A DNA stretch of 64,000 nt from Rhodoligotrophos appendicifer. Its GTDB lineage: Bacteria > Pseudomonadota > Alphaproteobacteria > Rhizobiales > Im1. The notes beneath the pieces are model-generated. The model made no database searches. It was given only the letters and a program-made list of their open reading frames with translations, and was not told the origin of the DNA. The stretch's first letter is position 1; every line of letters starts with the position of its first letter. The DNA is taken from the NCBI RefSeq assembly GCF_007474605.1, contig NZ_VHKL01000011.1:62001-126000 (forward strand), given 5' to 3'. Shown here piece by piece: positions 52,532-61,796 of the stretch. The translations under genes were made by a program, and so were the position numbers.

Positions 52532-53653
52532 ATGCTGTCGGCCTGGCTCGAAAAGCTGCGGGATTTTCGGAACCGCAAAGTCTCCGATCCCGATTTTCGG
52601 CGGTGGGCTGCGCGGTTTCCCCTGACCCGACCCATCGCGCGACGGCAGGCGAAAGCACTGTTCGACCTCACCGCGGGCTTCGTCTATTCGCAGATCTTGA
52701 GCAGCTGCGTGCAGGTGGGGTTGTTCGACATCCTGGCGCGGGGGCCACGGGATCTCGATCTCATCGCCGTGCTCACCCGGCTTCCCCGGGAGGGTGCCGA
52801 GAGGTTGCTCAAGGCGGCCGCCGCGCTCGACCTCGTCGAGGCCCGGCGCGGAGGGCTCTACGGGCTCGGGTCACTGGGTGCGGCCCTGGTCGGGAATCCC
52901 GGCGTCTGCGCGCTGATCCGCCATCACGACATTCTCTACGGCGATCTGGCCGATCCGCTCCCGCTGCTGCAGGGGGAGGTGAAATCGGGGCTGAGGCACT
53001 ATTGGGCCTATGCGGATGATCGGTCCGGCAACGGGGCGACGCCGCGGCGGCATGCGGATTACACAGCATTGATGGCCGCGTCCCAGGCGATGGTGAAGGA
53101 GGAGATCCTGAATGCCTATCCGATCGGACGGCATCGGCGGCTGATGGATGTGGGCGGCGGTGACGGGACCTTCCTGATCGCCGCCGCGCGCATGGCGCCC
53201 CAGCTGAAGCTCGTCCTGTTCGACCTGCCGCCGGTTGCGGCCACCGCCCAGATTCGCCTTCAGGCCGCCGGACTGGCGGCGCGGGCAAAGGCCGTGGGCG
53301 GCGACTTCTTCACGGATGATCTTCCCGAGGGCGCCGACCTGGTGCTCCTGAACCGCGTGCTGCACGATCACGACGACGATGCCGCGCTCGCCATCCTGAG
53401 GGCCGTCCGCAAGGCAATCGCGCCCCAGGGAACGCTGCTCATCGCAGAACCCATGGCCGGCACGCCCGGCGCACAGGCCAGCGGGGATGCCTATTTCGGA
53501 TTCTACCTGCTGGCCATGGGTCAGGGACGGCCGAGGACCGCAGAGGACATCGGGGGGCTGCTGGACCAGGCCGGTTTCGACGGCATGCGGTCGATCGGCA
53601 CCAACACGCCCCTGATCGCCCGGCTGCTCTCGGCCAGACCCATGGACGGCTGA
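52532..53653 (+). CDS. crtF: Hydroxyneurosporene O-methyltransferase
   Basis: 373 aa. N-terminal dimerisation helices and a Rossmann methyltransferase domain with SAM motif LMDVGGGDGTFLIAAARMAP near 205-224, then VLFDLPPVAATAQ near 229-241 and LLNRVLHDHDDDAALAILRAVRKA near 272-295 (partly quoted; HD is the catalytic-type HxxxD region). It methylates the tertiary hydroxyl introduced by CrtC. Followed by the bchC promoter region. Confidence 0.94.
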   Translation: MLSAWLEKLRDFRNRKVSDPDFRRWAARFPLTRPIARRQAKALFDLTAGFVYSQILSSCVQVGLFDILARGPRDLDLIAVLTRLPREGAERLLKAAAALDLVEARRGGLYGLGSLGAALVGNPGVCALIRHHDILYGDLADPLPLLQGEVKSGLRHYWAYADDRSGNGATPRRHADYTALMAASQAMVKEEILNAYPIGRHRRLMDVGGGDGTFLIAAARMAPQLKLVLFDLPPVAATAQIRLQAAGLAARAKAVGGDFFTDDLPEGADLVLLNRVLHDHDDDAALAILRAVRKAIAPQGTLLIAEPMAGTPGAQASGDAYFGFYLLAMGQGRPRTAEDIGGLLDQAGFDGMRSIGTNTPLIARLLSARPMDG

Positions 53654-53659
53654 GGAATA

Positions 53660-53703
53660 TGTATAATTTGTTTTACGTTCACTTATGTATAAATTAATTG
53701 ACA
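53660..53703. promoter_or_regulatory. Tandem PpsR operators upstream of bchC
   Basis: TGTATAATTTGTTTTACG (53660-53677, one mismatch) and TGTATAAATTAATTGACA (53686-53703, exact) are offset by 26 bp, the classical bchC promoter geometry. The second ends in TTGACA, a consensus -35 hexamer. bchC begins at 53774. Confidence 0.8.
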
Positions 53704-53773
53704 TCATGGAGAGTCGGTTTCATCTTCGAGGGAACGGACAAGGATTTCGCCAAGCAGTCGAGGGGAGGGACGC

Positions 53774-54712
53774 ATGAAGTCGCAGGCCATCGTTCTTCAA
53801 GAACCCCTCAAGCTGGCCTTGTGTCCACTCAGCTTGACGGAGCCGACCGCAGACGACGTCGTGGTCGACGTCGAATGGAGCGGGATCTCCACGGGCACCG
53901 AAAAACTGCTCTGGTCGGGGCGCATGCCGCCGTTTCCGGGAATGGGCTATCCCCTGGTGCCCGGCTATGAATCCATCGGCCGGGTGGTCGAGGCGGGGCA
54001 CAGCTCGGGGCGGGCCGTGGGCGAGCGCGTGTTCGTCCCCGGCGCCAATTGCTATCGCGAGGCCCGCGGGCTGTTCGGCGGCGCCGCCTCACGACTCGTG
54101 ATCGCGGGGAAGAAGGCGACGCCGGTCGCCGAAGATCTCGGCGAGACGGGGATCCTCCTCGCGCTTGCAGCGACCGCGCATCATGCGGTGGCCCAAGACG
54201 CCAGGGTGCTGCCGGAGCTGATCATCGGACATGGCGTCCTCGGCCGCCTCATCGCGCGCATCGTCGCGGCACTCGGCGGCACTCCGACCGTGTGGGAAAC
54301 GAACCCCATCCGCCAGGCCGGTGCGACCGACTATGCCGTGCTCCCGCCCGAGGCCGATCCGCGGCGCGATTACCGCTCGATCTGCGACGTCAGCGGTGAT
54401 TCGGAGATCATTGACAGCCTGGTCATGCGGCTTGCCCATGGCGGCGAGATCACCCTGGCCGGCTTCTACGACCAGCGCGTGTCCTTCGCCTTTCCGGCGG
54501 CCTTCATGCGCGAAGCCCGCATCCGGATCGCTGCCGAATGGCGACCCCAGGACATGGACGCCGTGACACGGCTGATCACCGAGGGCCGGCTCAGGCTCGA
54601 CGGGCTCATCACCCACACCCGCAGACCCGGCCAGTTCGAGGATGCCTATGTGACGGCATTCACCGATCCGGCCTGTCTGAAAATGGTGCTCGACTGGAGA
54701 ACCGCTGCATGA
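53774..54712 (+). CDS. bchC: 3-hydroxyethyl bacteriochlorophyllide a dehydrogenase
   Basis: 312 aa, medium-chain dehydrogenase-like without structural Zn cysteines. EWSGISTGTEKLLWSGRMPPFPGMGYPLVPGYESIGRV near 35-72 (family block, partly quoted) and the cofactor segment ELIIGHGVLGRLIARIVAALGGTPTVWE near 149-176 identify BchC. It oxidises the C3 hydroxyethyl side chain to acetyl. GAGGGAGG precedes the start. Overlaps bchX by 4 bp. Confidence 0.94.
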   Translation: MKSQAIVLQEPLKLALCPLSLTEPTADDVVVDVEWSGISTGTEKLLWSGRMPPFPGMGYPLVPGYESIGRVVEAGHSSGRAVGERVFVPGANCYREARGLFGGAASRLVIAGKKATPVAEDLGETGILLALAATAHHAVAQDARVLPELIIGHGVLGRLIARIVAALGGTPTVWETNPIRQAGATDYAVLPPEADPRRDYRSICDVSGDSEIIDSLVMRLAHGGEITLAGFYDQRVSFAFPAAFMREARIRIAAEWRPQDMDAVTRLITEGRLRLDGLITHTRRPGQFEDAYVTAFTDPACLKMVLDWRTAA

Positions 54713-55722
54713 ATGCGCCGATGAAGACGCCGAAGGGCGGTCTCGTAACATTGCTCGACAATGTCCGCGCCGAAGCGGCGATCGAGCCGGACCCCGTGCA
54801 TGTGGGCGAGGCGAAGAAGGACACCCAGATCATCGCCATCTACGGCAAAGGCGGCATCGGCAAGAGCTTCACGCTCGCCAACCTGTCGCACATGATGGCG
54901 CAACAGGGGAAACGGGTCCTGCTCATCGGCTGCGATCCCAAGAGCGACACGACCTCGCTTCTGTTCAGCGGCCGGGCGTGCCCGACGATCATCGAAACCT
55001 CGGCGCGGAAGAAGGCCGCGGGCGAGGATGTCGAGATCGGCGATGTGTGCTTCAAGAAGGGCGGCGTGTTCGCCATGGAGCTCGGGGGGCCCGAAGTGGG
55101 TCGGGGCTGCGGCGGGCGAGGCATCATCCATGGATTCGAACTGCTGGAGAAGCTGGGGTTTCACGACTGGGGCTTCGACTATGTGCTGCTAGACTTCCTC
55201 GGCGACGTGGTCTGCGGCGGCTTCGGGCTGCCGATCGCCCGGGACATGTGCCAGAAGGTGATCGTCGTCGGGTCCAACGACCTGCAATCGCTGTATGTCG
55301 CCAACAATGTGTGCTCGGCCGTCGATTATTTCCGCAAGCTCGGCGGCAATGTCGGGGTGGCCGGCATGGTCATCAACAAGGATGATGGCACGGGCGAGGC
55401 GGCAGCCTTTGCCGAGGCCGTGGGCATCCCCATCCTCGCGGCCATTCCGGCCGATGACGACATCCGCAAGAAAAGCGCGAACTACCAGATCATCGGCTAT
55501 CCCGAAGGCCCTTGGGGGCCGCTGTTCGAGGAATTGTCGCGGAATGTCACCGCCTCCACGCCGCAACGGCCGACGCCGCTGACCCAGGACCAGCTGCTGG
55601 CGCTGTTCGCCTGCGACCAGACCGGGGGGAACGTGGTGCTCGAACCGGCGAGCCAGGCGGATATGCGTGGCGGGGTGGTGGTCTCGAAGCCGTCCCTGGA
55701 AGTGGTCTACGACGCGGTTTGA
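54709..55722 (+). CDS. bchX: Chlorophyllide a reductase iron protein subunit
   Basis: 337 aa from MNAPMKTPKGGLVTLLDN. NifH-like: P-loop IYGKGGIGKSFTLANLS near 44-60, CDPKSDTTSLLF near 75-86, GGRGIIHGFELLE near 136-148 and the [4Fe-4S] ligands in GRGCGGRG and MCQKVIVV contexts. It passes electrons with ATP hydrolysis to BchYZ. Start overlaps bchC stop (ATGA). Confidence 0.96.
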   Translation: MNAPMKTPKGGLVTLLDNVRAEAAIEPDPVHVGEAKKDTQIIAIYGKGGIGKSFTLANLSHMMAQQGKRVLLIGCDPKSDTTSLLFSGRACPTIIETSARKKAAGEDVEIGDVCFKKGGVFAMELGGPEVGRGCGGRGIIHGFELLEKLGFHDWGFDYVLLDFLGDVVCGGFGLPIARDMCQKVIVVGSNDLQSLYVANNVCSAVDYFRKLGGNVGVAGMVINKDDGTGEAAAFAEAVGIPILAAIPADDDIRKKSANYQIIGYPEGPWGPLFEELSRNVTASTPQRPTPLTQDQLLALFACDQTGGNVVLEPASQADMRGGVVVSKPSLEVVYDAV

Positions 55723-55735
55723 TGGGTAGGCTGTG

Positions 55736-57364
55736 ATGACTGACGGGCTCGACATTACGGAATTGCCGCGCAGCGAGCCGGGAGAGGTCATCTATGATTC
55801 GGCCGCAAAGGCCGTCCTCGACAATCCGGACAGGCCGGACAGGCCGACAGAGGGGGACGAGAGTCCTGTCGTTGCCGGTTCGACCTCCGGCACCGGAGGT
55901 TCGGGGTGTCACGGCGGCAAGGCCGAACTCAGCCGCGCCGCGGAGGCCGCGGGCAATGGCGAGCTCCTGCAAAAGCTGCGGACCGATTATCCGCAGGGGC
56001 CGCACGACCAGCCGCAATCCATGTGCCCGGCCTTCGGATCGCTGCGCGTCGGCCTGAGGATGCGCCGCACCGCGACGATCCTGTCGGGGTCGGCCTGCTG
56101 CGTCTATGGGCTGACATTCACCTCGCATTTCTACGGGGCCAAGCGGACGGTGGGCTATGTGCCGTTCAACTCGGAGACGCTGGTCACCGGCAAGCTCTAC
56201 GAGGATATCCGCGAGGCGGTCTACAAACTCGCCGATCCCGCGCTCTACGACACGGTCATCGTGACCAATCTCTGCGTGCCGACGGCGTCCGGCGTGCCGC
56301 TGAGAGCCCTGCCGAAGGAGATCAACGGCGTCCGCATCGTCGGCATCGATGTTCCGGGCTTCGGCGTGCCGACGCACGCGGAAGCCAAGGACGTGCTGGC
56401 CGGGGCGATGTTGAATTATGCGCGGCTGGAGGCCCTGGCCGGGCCGGTCCAGGCGCCGAAGGGCGGCCGGTCGGGTCGGCCGACGATCACGCTTCTGGGC
56501 GAGATGTTTCCCGTGGATCCGGTGACCATCGGGCGGATGCTGGAGCCGCTGGGACTGGCGGCGGGGCCGGTGGTGCCGACGCGGGAATGGCGCGAGCTCT
56601 ATGCCGCCCTCGATTGCGCAGCGGTGGCCGCGATCCATCCGTTCTATACGGCAAGCATTCGCGAGTTCAATTCGGCCGGACGCTCCGTCGTCGGCTCCGC
56701 ACCGGTCGGGGTCGAGGGGACGGCGGCCTGGCTCGATGCGATCGGCGATGCCTGCGGGATCGCGGTGCGCAAGGTCGACGCGGCGAAGGCCCCGATCCTG
56801 GCGGCGACGAAGGCCGCCCTCGAGGCTGCCGGCATCCCGGCGCGGATCACATTGTCGGGCTATGAGGGCTCGGAGCTGATCGTGGGGCGCCTGTTGAAGG
56901 AATCCGGTGCCGATCTGCGCTATGTGGGCACCGCCTGCCCCAAGACGAAGTGGAACGAGGCCGATGCCGAATGGCTCGGCGCGCATGGCGTCCATGTGGA
57001 GTTCAGGGCCGCACTGGAGACCGACATCGCCGCCGTGGACAGTTTCGAGCCGGACCTCGCCATCGGCACGACGCCGGTGGTGCAGCATGCCAAGCAGAAG
57101 TCGATCCCGGGGCTCTACTTCACGAACCTGATCTCGGCGCGGCCCCTGATGGGCCCGGCGGGACCCGGCTCGCTGGCGGCCGTCATCAATGCCGCTGCCG
57201 GCAACAAAGCGCGCTTCGATACGATGTCGGCCTTCTTCGAGGGTGTCGGCAAGGACCATACCGCGGGCATCTGGCACGATCCCCGCCGCCTGCCGAAGAA
57301 GACCGCCAAGGCCGCCAAGACCTTGCTGGCCGCCAAGGCCTCCGTGACGATGGAGGACTTCTGA
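55736..57364 (+). CDS. bchY: Chlorophyllide a reductase subunit Y
   Basis: 542 aa from [17 protein letters not shown] one codon earlier is possible. Cluster-ligand cysteines are in [13 protein letters not shown] near 94-106, [16 protein letters not shown] near 119-134 and [14 protein letters not shown] near 174-187. The NifD/NifK-like fold ends in a Lys/Ala-rich tail ([17 protein letters not shown]). With BchZ it reduces the C7=C8 bond of chlorophyllide a. TGATG junction with bchZ. Confidence 0.95.
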   Translation: MTDGLDITELPRSEPGEVIYDSAAKAVLDNPDRPDRPTEGDESPVVAGSTSGTGGSGCHGGKAELSRAAEAAGNGELLQKLRTDYPQGPHDQPQSMCPAFGSLRVGLRMRRTATILSGSACCVYGLTFTSHFYGAKRTVGYVPFNSETLVTGKLYEDIREAVYKLADPALYDTVIVTNLCVPTASGVPLRALPKEINGVRIVGIDVPGFGVPTHAEAKDVLAGAMLNYARLEALAGPVQAPKGGRSGRPTITLLGEMFPVDPVTIGRMLEPLGLAAGPVVPTREWRELYAALDCAAVAAIHPFYTASIREFNSAGRSVVGSAPVGVEGTAAWLDAIGDACGIAVRKVDAAKAPILAATKAALEAAGIPARITLSGYEGSELIVGRLLKESGADLRYVGTACPKTKWNEADAEWLGAHGVHVEFRAALETDIAAVDSFEPDLAIGTTPVVQHAKQKSIPGLYFTNLISARPLMGPAGPGSLAAVINAAAGNKARFDTMSAFFEGVGKDHTAGIWHDPRRLPKKTAKAAKTLLAAKASVTMEDF

Positions 57365-58815
57365 TGCTCGTGCTCGATCATGATCGTGCCGGCGGCTATT
57401 GGGGCGCCGTCTATGTCTTCTCGGCGCTCAAGGGCCTGCAGGTCATCATCGACGGCCCGGTCGGCTGCGAGAACCTGCCGATCACATCGGTGCTCCATTA
57501 TACGGACGCGCTGCCACCCCATGAACTGCCGATCGTGGTCACGGGGCTCGGAGAGGAGGAACTCGGGCAGACCGGGACCGAGCAGGCGATGAAGCGCGCT
57601 CATGGAACGCTCGATCCGACCGTTCCGAGCGTCGTGGTGACGGGATCAATCGCTGAGATGATCGGCGGCGGCGTCACGCCGGAGGGCACGAGGATCATGC
57701 GCTTCCTGCCGCGCACGATCGACGAGGACCAGTGGCAGAGCGCAGACCGGGCCCTGGCCTGGCTGTGGAAGGAGTTCGGCCCCAAGGGCAAGAAGGCCAA
57801 GGCTGCCGCGGCGAAGGCCGAGGGCGCCAAACCGCGGGTCAATCTGATCGGTCCCATCTACGGCACCTTCAACATGCCGTCGGACCTGCATGAGATCCGC
57901 CGCCTGGTGGAAGGGATCGGATGCGAGGTCAATTTGGTGTTCCCGCTCGGCACCGATCTTGCCGACGTGCCGAAGCTGGCGGATGCGGATGTCAATATCT
58001 GCCTGTATCGCGAGTTCGGCCGCAAGCTCTGCGAGGTGCTGGACAAGCCCTATCTGCAGGCGCCGATCGGGTTGCATTCGACGACAGCCTTCCTGAGGAG
58101 CCTGGGCACGCTGACAGGGCTCGATCCGGAGCCGTTCATCGCGGCCGAGAAGATGACCACCATCAAGCCCCTGTGGGACCTGTGGCGCTCGGTGACCCAG
58201 GACTTCTATGCCACCGCCAGCTTCGGCGTCGTGGCGTCGGAGACCTATGCGCGGGGCATCCGCCACTTCCTCGAGACGGATATGGGGTTCCCTTGCGCCT
58301 TCTCCTATGCGCGACGCGCCGGCGAGAAGACGACCAATGACGAGATCCGGACGGCCATCCACGAGAAACAGCCGCTGATCCTGTTCGGCTCCTTCAACGA
58401 GCGGATGTATTCGGCCGAGGCCGGAGGGCGCTCCTCCTACATCCCGGCCTCGTTTCCCGGGGCGATCATCCGGCGCCACACGGGCACGCCGTTCATGGGC
58501 TATGCGGGCGCCACATACATCGTCCAGGAGGTCTGCAACGCGCTGTTCGATGCGCTGTTCAGGATCCTGCCGCTCGGCTCGGAGCTGGACAAGGTCGAGC
58601 CGACGCCGACGCGCCTGCATCGGGAACTGGAATGGGATGCGGCGGCGCAGGCGCTGCTGGACGCGACGGTAGGGGCGCAGCCGGTCCTGGTGAGGATCTC
58701 GGCGGCGAAGCGGTTGCGGGACCGGGCGGAGGAGATCGCCCGGGCGGCCGGCGAGGAGCGGGTCACGGTGACACTGATGAAGCGGGCCCTCAAGGCGGAA
58801 CTGCACCCGGCTTAG
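57364..58815 (+). CDS. bchZ: Chlorophyllide a reductase subunit Z
   Basis: 483 aa from [45 protein letters not shown] near 31-56 (cluster Cys in VGCEN) and [11 protein letters not shown] identify Bch[20 protein letters not shown] lies near 290. A Lys/Ala insert ([19 protein letters not shown]) separates two nitrogenase-like domains. Catalytic partner of BchY. Confidence 0.95.
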   Translation: MLVLDHDRAGGYWGAVYVFSALKGLQVIIDGPVGCENLPITSVLHYTDALPPHELPIVVTGLGEEELGQTGTEQAMKRAHGTLDPTVPSVVVTGSIAEMIGGGVTPEGTRIMRFLPRTIDEDQWQSADRALAWLWKEFGPKGKKAKAAAAKAEGAKPRVNLIGPIYGTFNMPSDLHEIRRLVEGIGCEVNLVFPLGTDLADVPKLADADVNICLYREFGRKLCEVLDKPYLQAPIGLHSTTAFLRSLGTLTGLDPEPFIAAEKMTTIKPLWDLWRSVTQDFYATASFGVVASETYARGIRHFLETDMGFPCAFSYARRAGEKTTNDEIRTAIHEKQPLILFGSFNERMYSAEAGGRSSYIPASFPGAIIRRHTGTPFMGYAGATYIVQEVCNALFDALFRILPLGSELDKVEPTPTRLHRELEWDAAAQALLDATVGAQPVLVRISAAKRLRDRAEEIARAAGEERVTVTLMKRALKAELHPA

Positions 58816-58859
58816 GGCGACCGCATGCGAGGGATGGGGATTTCTACGAGGAGGCCCTG

Positions 58860-59096
58860 ATGGCAAGCACAGACAGCCAGAAGCATCACTATACCGATGC
58901 CCGGCATCGCGGCGAGCGACGGGAAGCGATGTACATCTTCTGCCTCCTCTATCCGTTCTGCCTCGTCGCCTCGATCGGCGGCCGTCTGTTCCGACGGCGG
59001 GGACCGGCGGCCCTGCAGCCTTGGGCTGCCCGGCCGTCGATCTTCAAGGAGGCCAAGACGGCCGCAGCGAGCTGCATTCCGTTCGTGTTCTGGTGA
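58860..59096 (+). CDS. pufQ: PufQ-like protein
   Basis: 78 aa with GAGGAGG 6 bp before the ATG. A polar N-terminus (MASTDSQKHHYTDARHRGER) leads to one membrane helix (AMYIFCLLYPFCLVASIGG) and a basic tail ending SIFKEAKTAAASCIPFVFW. Size, topology and position between bchZ and pufB match PufQ, thought to assist bacteriochlorophyll delivery and LH1/RC assembly. Sequence similarity to Rhodobacter PufQ is low, and the two terminal-region cysteines are unusual. Confidence 0.75.
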   Translation: MASTDSQKHHYTDARHRGERREAMYIFCLLYPFCLVASIGGRLFRRRGPAALQPWAARPSIFKEAKTAAASCIPFVFW

Positions 59097-59133
59097 ACGG
59101 CTGAGTTTCCGAGCGGGCAACTGCGCGGAAAAG

Positions 59134-59200
59134 GCTGCGGCACTGCAAGACCCCGCAGCATCGACCCGCATCGTCTGATGCGGACAATGGCCGAAAGGCC
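59134..59200 (+). promoter_or_regulatory. Three consecutive RNA hairpins in the pufQ-pufB leader
   Basis: Stem A GCTGCGG/CCGCAGC (59134-59159), stem B CCGCATC-GTCT-GATGCGG (59166-59183) and stem C GGCC-GAAA-GGCC (59189-59200), the last a GNRA tetraloop. Stem C ends just before the pufB ribosome binding site (AAGGAAGGAG). They could stabilise processed pufBA mRNA 5' ends or tune translation. Confidence 0.6.
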
Positions 59201-59217
59201 GAAGGAAGGAGATAGAA

Positions 59218-59436
59218 ATGGCTGTGAATGAAGGGTCCCTCTCGGGCCTCTCGGAAGCGGAAGCCAGGGAATTTCACTCCGTTTTCATGACTAGCTTCAT
59301 TGTGTTCGTGGTGATCGCCGCGGTCGCTCACATCCTTGCCTGGATGTGGCGCCCCTGGTTGCCCGGGCCCAATGGCTATGCATCGCTGGATGATGGCGTC
59401 GCCACCGTCAGCGCTCTCATGTCCATGCTGACATAG
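59218..59436 (+). CDS. pufB: Light-harvesting 1 (B870) beta chain
   Basis: 72 aa. [19 protein letters not shown] leads to the membrane helix with the bacteriochlorophyll-ligating His in [20 protein letters not shown] (about 31-50). This is the LH beta signature (AHxLxWxWRPW). The C-terminal extension ([15 protein letters not shown]) is longer than in most LH1 beta chains. Strong ribosome binding site AAGGAAGGAG. Followed after 11 bp by pufA. Confidence 0.95.
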   Translation: MAVNEGSLSGLSEAEAREFHSVFMTSFIVFVVIAAVAHILAWMWRPWLPGPNGYASLDDGVATVSALMSMLT

Positions 59437-59447
59437 GAGAGAACGAG

Positions 59448-59636
59448 ATGTGGAGAATGTGGCTTCTCTTCGATCCACGCAGGACGCTGATCGCGCTGTT
59501 CACGTTCCTGTTCGTGCTGGCATTGGTGATTCACTTCATCCTGCTCAGCACCAATCGGTTCAATTGGCTGGAAGGACCCAGGGCGCCCACGCCCGCGGCC
59601 TCTCTCGTCATCGAACAACCGACACAGTTCGGCTGA
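59448..59636 (+). CDS. pufA: Light-harvesting 1 (B870) alpha chain
   Basis: 62 aa. [20 protein letters not shown] is the LH1 alpha N-terminus; the helix carries the Bchl-binding His in [19 protein letters not shown] (about 25-43). Length and motifs are standard. AGGAGAG precedes the ATG. Followed by three structured repeats before pufL. Confidence 0.95.
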   Translation: MWRMWLLFDPRRTLIALFTFLFVLALVIHFILLSTNRFNWLEGPRAPTPAASLVIEQPTQFG

Positions 59637-59709
59637 CCGCGGCCTCAGCCCGGACACGGTCGAGAAGACAGGTTGCGGACTGCATGGCCTGCCGCCCGCA
59701 ACCCTACAC

Positions 59710-59785
59710 CCAGGAGCGCCGCTGCGCTCCGTAATACCCAGGAGCGCAGTTGCGCTCTGTGATACCCAGGAGCGCATTGCGCTCC
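59710..59785 (+). repeat. Three 28-nt tandem hairpin repeats between pufA and pufL
   Basis: Stems GGAGCGC-CGCT-GCGCTCC (59713-59730), GGAGCGC-AGTT-GCGCTCT (59741-59758) and GGAGCGC-ATT-GCGCTCC (59769-59785), each preceded by CCCA, begin exactly every 28 nt. In Rhodobacter, hairpins here protect pufBA mRNA from 3' decay and raise LH1 over RC expression. The triplicated form is notable. Confidence 0.85.
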
Positions 59786-59814
59786 CTTGCAACCCTGCTA
59801 GGGGAGGTCAAGCC

Positions 59815-60639
59815 TTGGCGATGCTCAGTTTCGAACGCAAATACCGCGTCAGAGGCGGCACCCTAATGGGTGGAGATCTATTCGACTTCTGGGTCGGTCC
59901 CTTCTATGTCGGCTTCTTCGGGATCACGACCATCTTTTTCACCGCTCTCGGAGTGGCCCTCATCGTCTATGGGGCGGCGCTGGGACCGACCTGGAACATC
60001 TGGCAGATCAGCATCAACCCACCCGCCGAGGAATACGGCCTGGGATTTGCGCCGCTCAAGGAGGGCGGGCTCTGGCAGGTGATCACCATCTGCGCGATTG
60101 GCGCGTTCATCTCATGGGCGCTCCGGCAGGCCGAGATCGCCCGCAAGCTGGGCATGGGCATGCATATCCCCTATGCCTACGGCTTCGCGATTCTGGCGTA
60201 TGTCACACTCGTGGTCGTGCGCCCGGTGCTGCTGGGCTCATGGGCCAACGGCTTTCCCTATGGCATCATCACCCATCTCGATTGGGTGTCGAACACGGGC
60301 TACCAATACGGCAATTTCCACTACAACCCGGCCCATATGGTGGCGGTCACGTTCTTCTTCACGACCTGCCTGGCGCTGGCGCTGCATGGCGGCCTGATCC
60401 TGTCGGCGACCAATCCGCCCAAGGGACTCGCGGTCAAGACGGCGGAACACGAGAACACCTATTTCCGCGACACGATCGGCTATTCGATCGGCACGCTCGG
60501 CATTCACCGCCTCGGCCTGTTCCTCGCCGTATCGGCGTCCTTCTGGAGTGCCGTCTGCATCGTCATCTCTGGCCCCCTCTGGGTGCAGGGATGGCCGGAA
60601 TGGTGGGACTGGTGGCAGCGCATTCCGGTCTGGAGCTGA
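59815..60639 (+). CDS. pufL: Photosynthetic reaction centre L subunit
   Basis: 274 aa. A TTG start gives [20 protein letters not shown], matching the conserved family N-terminus, and GGGGAGG sits 8 bp upstream; ATG at 59821 would lose two conserved residues. Five membrane helices. Bchl and Fe ligands lie in [19 protein letters not shown] near 162-180, [12 protein letters not shown] near 188-199 and [17 protein letters not shown] near 223-239. Binds special-pair and accessory pigments and QA/QB iron with PufM. Confidence 0.97.
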   Translation: MAMLSFERKYRVRGGTLMGGDLFDFWVGPFYVGFFGITTIFFTALGVALIVYGAALGPTWNIWQISINPPAEEYGLGFAPLKEGGLWQVITICAIGAFISWALRQAEIARKLGMGMHIPYAYGFAILAYVTLVVVRPVLLGSWANGFPYGIITHLDWVSNTGYQYGNFHYNPAHMVAVTFFFTTCLALALHGGLILSATNPPKGLAVKTAEHENTYFRDTIGYSIGTLGIHRLGLFLAVSASFWSAVCIVISGPLWVQGWPEWWDWWQRIPVWS

Positions 60640-60655
60640 GCGAGGGGAGGATCAC

Positions 60656-61579
60656 ATGGCAGAATATCAAAACATCTTCACACGCGTTCAAATCCGGGGT
60701 GCGGCCGATATGGGCGTGCCGATGGAGCCGGGCATCTGGCAGCGTCAGGGCAAGCCCGCCTTCTCCTATTGGATGGGTAAGATCGGCGATGCGCAGATCG
60801 GGCCGCTCTATCTCGGCACGCTGGGGGTCGCCTCGCTGATGTGCGGCTTCGTCGCCATCGAGATCATCGGCCTCAACATGCTGGCGAAGGTCAATTGGAG
60901 CCCGCAGGAGTTCCTGCGCACCTTCTTCTGGCTGTCGCTGGATCCACCGCTTCCTGAGCACGGGCTGAAAATCATCCCGCCGCTCAAGGAGGGGGGCTGG
61001 TGGCTGATGGCCGGCTTCTTCCTGACAACGTCGATCCTGCTCTGGTGGGCGCGGATGTATCGGCGGGCACGCGCCCTGGGGATGGGGACGCATGTGCCCT
61101 GGGCCTTCGCATCCGCCATCTGGCTCTATCTGGTGCTCGGGTTCATCCGGCCGCTGCTGATGGGGTCGTGGAGCGAAGGGGTGCCGTTCGGCATCTTTCC
61201 GCATCTCGACTGGACCAACAATTTCTCGCTGAACCACGGCAATCTCTTCTACAACCCGTTCCACATGCTCTCCATCGCCTTCCTCTACGGATCGGCTGTG
61301 CTGTTCGCCATGCATGGAGCGACGATCCTGGCGGTGAGCCGACTGGGCGGGGAGCGGGAAATCGAACAGATCGTCGACAGGGGCACCGCGGCCGAACGGG
61401 CCGCGCTGTTCTGGAGATGGACCATGGGCTTCAACGCCACGATGGAATCGATCCATCGCTGGGCGTGGTGGTTTGCAATCCTGTGCCCGCTCACCGGGGG
61501 CATCGGCATCCTGCTGAGCGGGACCGTGGTCGACAACTGGTTCGAATGGGGACAGAAGCACGGCCTCGCACCGATGTGA
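60656..61579 (+). CDS. pufM: Photosynthetic reaction centre M subunit
   Basis: 307 aa from [20 protein letters not shown], with GGGGAGG upstream. Conserved [19 protein letters not shown] near 48-66, [37 protein letters not shown] near 193-229 (pigment and Fe His residues, partly quoted) and [19 protein letters not shown] near 259-277. It pairs with PufL. No pufC follows; a terminator stands 40 bp downstream, which ends the superoperon. Confidence 0.97.
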   Translation: MAEYQNIFTRVQIRGAADMGVPMEPGIWQRQGKPAFSYWMGKIGDAQIGPLYLGTLGVASLMCGFVAIEIIGLNMLAKVNWSPQEFLRTFFWLSLDPPLPEHGLKIIPPLKEGGWWLMAGFFLTTSILLWWARMYRRARALGMGTHVPWAFASAIWLYLVLGFIRPLLMGSWSEGVPFGIFPHLDWTNNFSLNHGNLFYNPFHMLSIAFLYGSAVLFAMHGATILAVSRLGGEREIEQIVDRGTAAERAALFWRWTMGFNATMESIHRWAWWFAILCPLTGGIGILLSGTVVDNWFEWGQKHGLAPM

Positions 61580-61621
61580 GATCTGCAAGCGCCTTGTTCA
61601 GCCAGAGCAAAGCGCGAACTT

Positions 61622-61657
61622 GCCCGGCTCTTCGTCCCAATGAGCCGGGCCTTTTTT
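61622..61657 (+). terminator. Intrinsic terminator of the puf operon
   Basis: GCCCGGCTC (61622-61630) pairs with GAGCCGGGC (61642-61650) as a perfect 9-bp stem with an 11-nt loop, followed by CTTTTTT. A strong rho-independent terminator 43 bp after the pufM stop. Confidence 0.92.
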
Positions 61658-61796
61658 GTGGCCATGGCGTCGCACTTCCTCGATCCGAGGAGTCCGCAGG
61701 CGGCACGGAAGACGCGTGAATGCGGCCCGGCGGAACGACACCGGGGCGGTCTCACAACGGCAGGGATATCGGGGGTTCGGCGGAGGACGGGACGGG

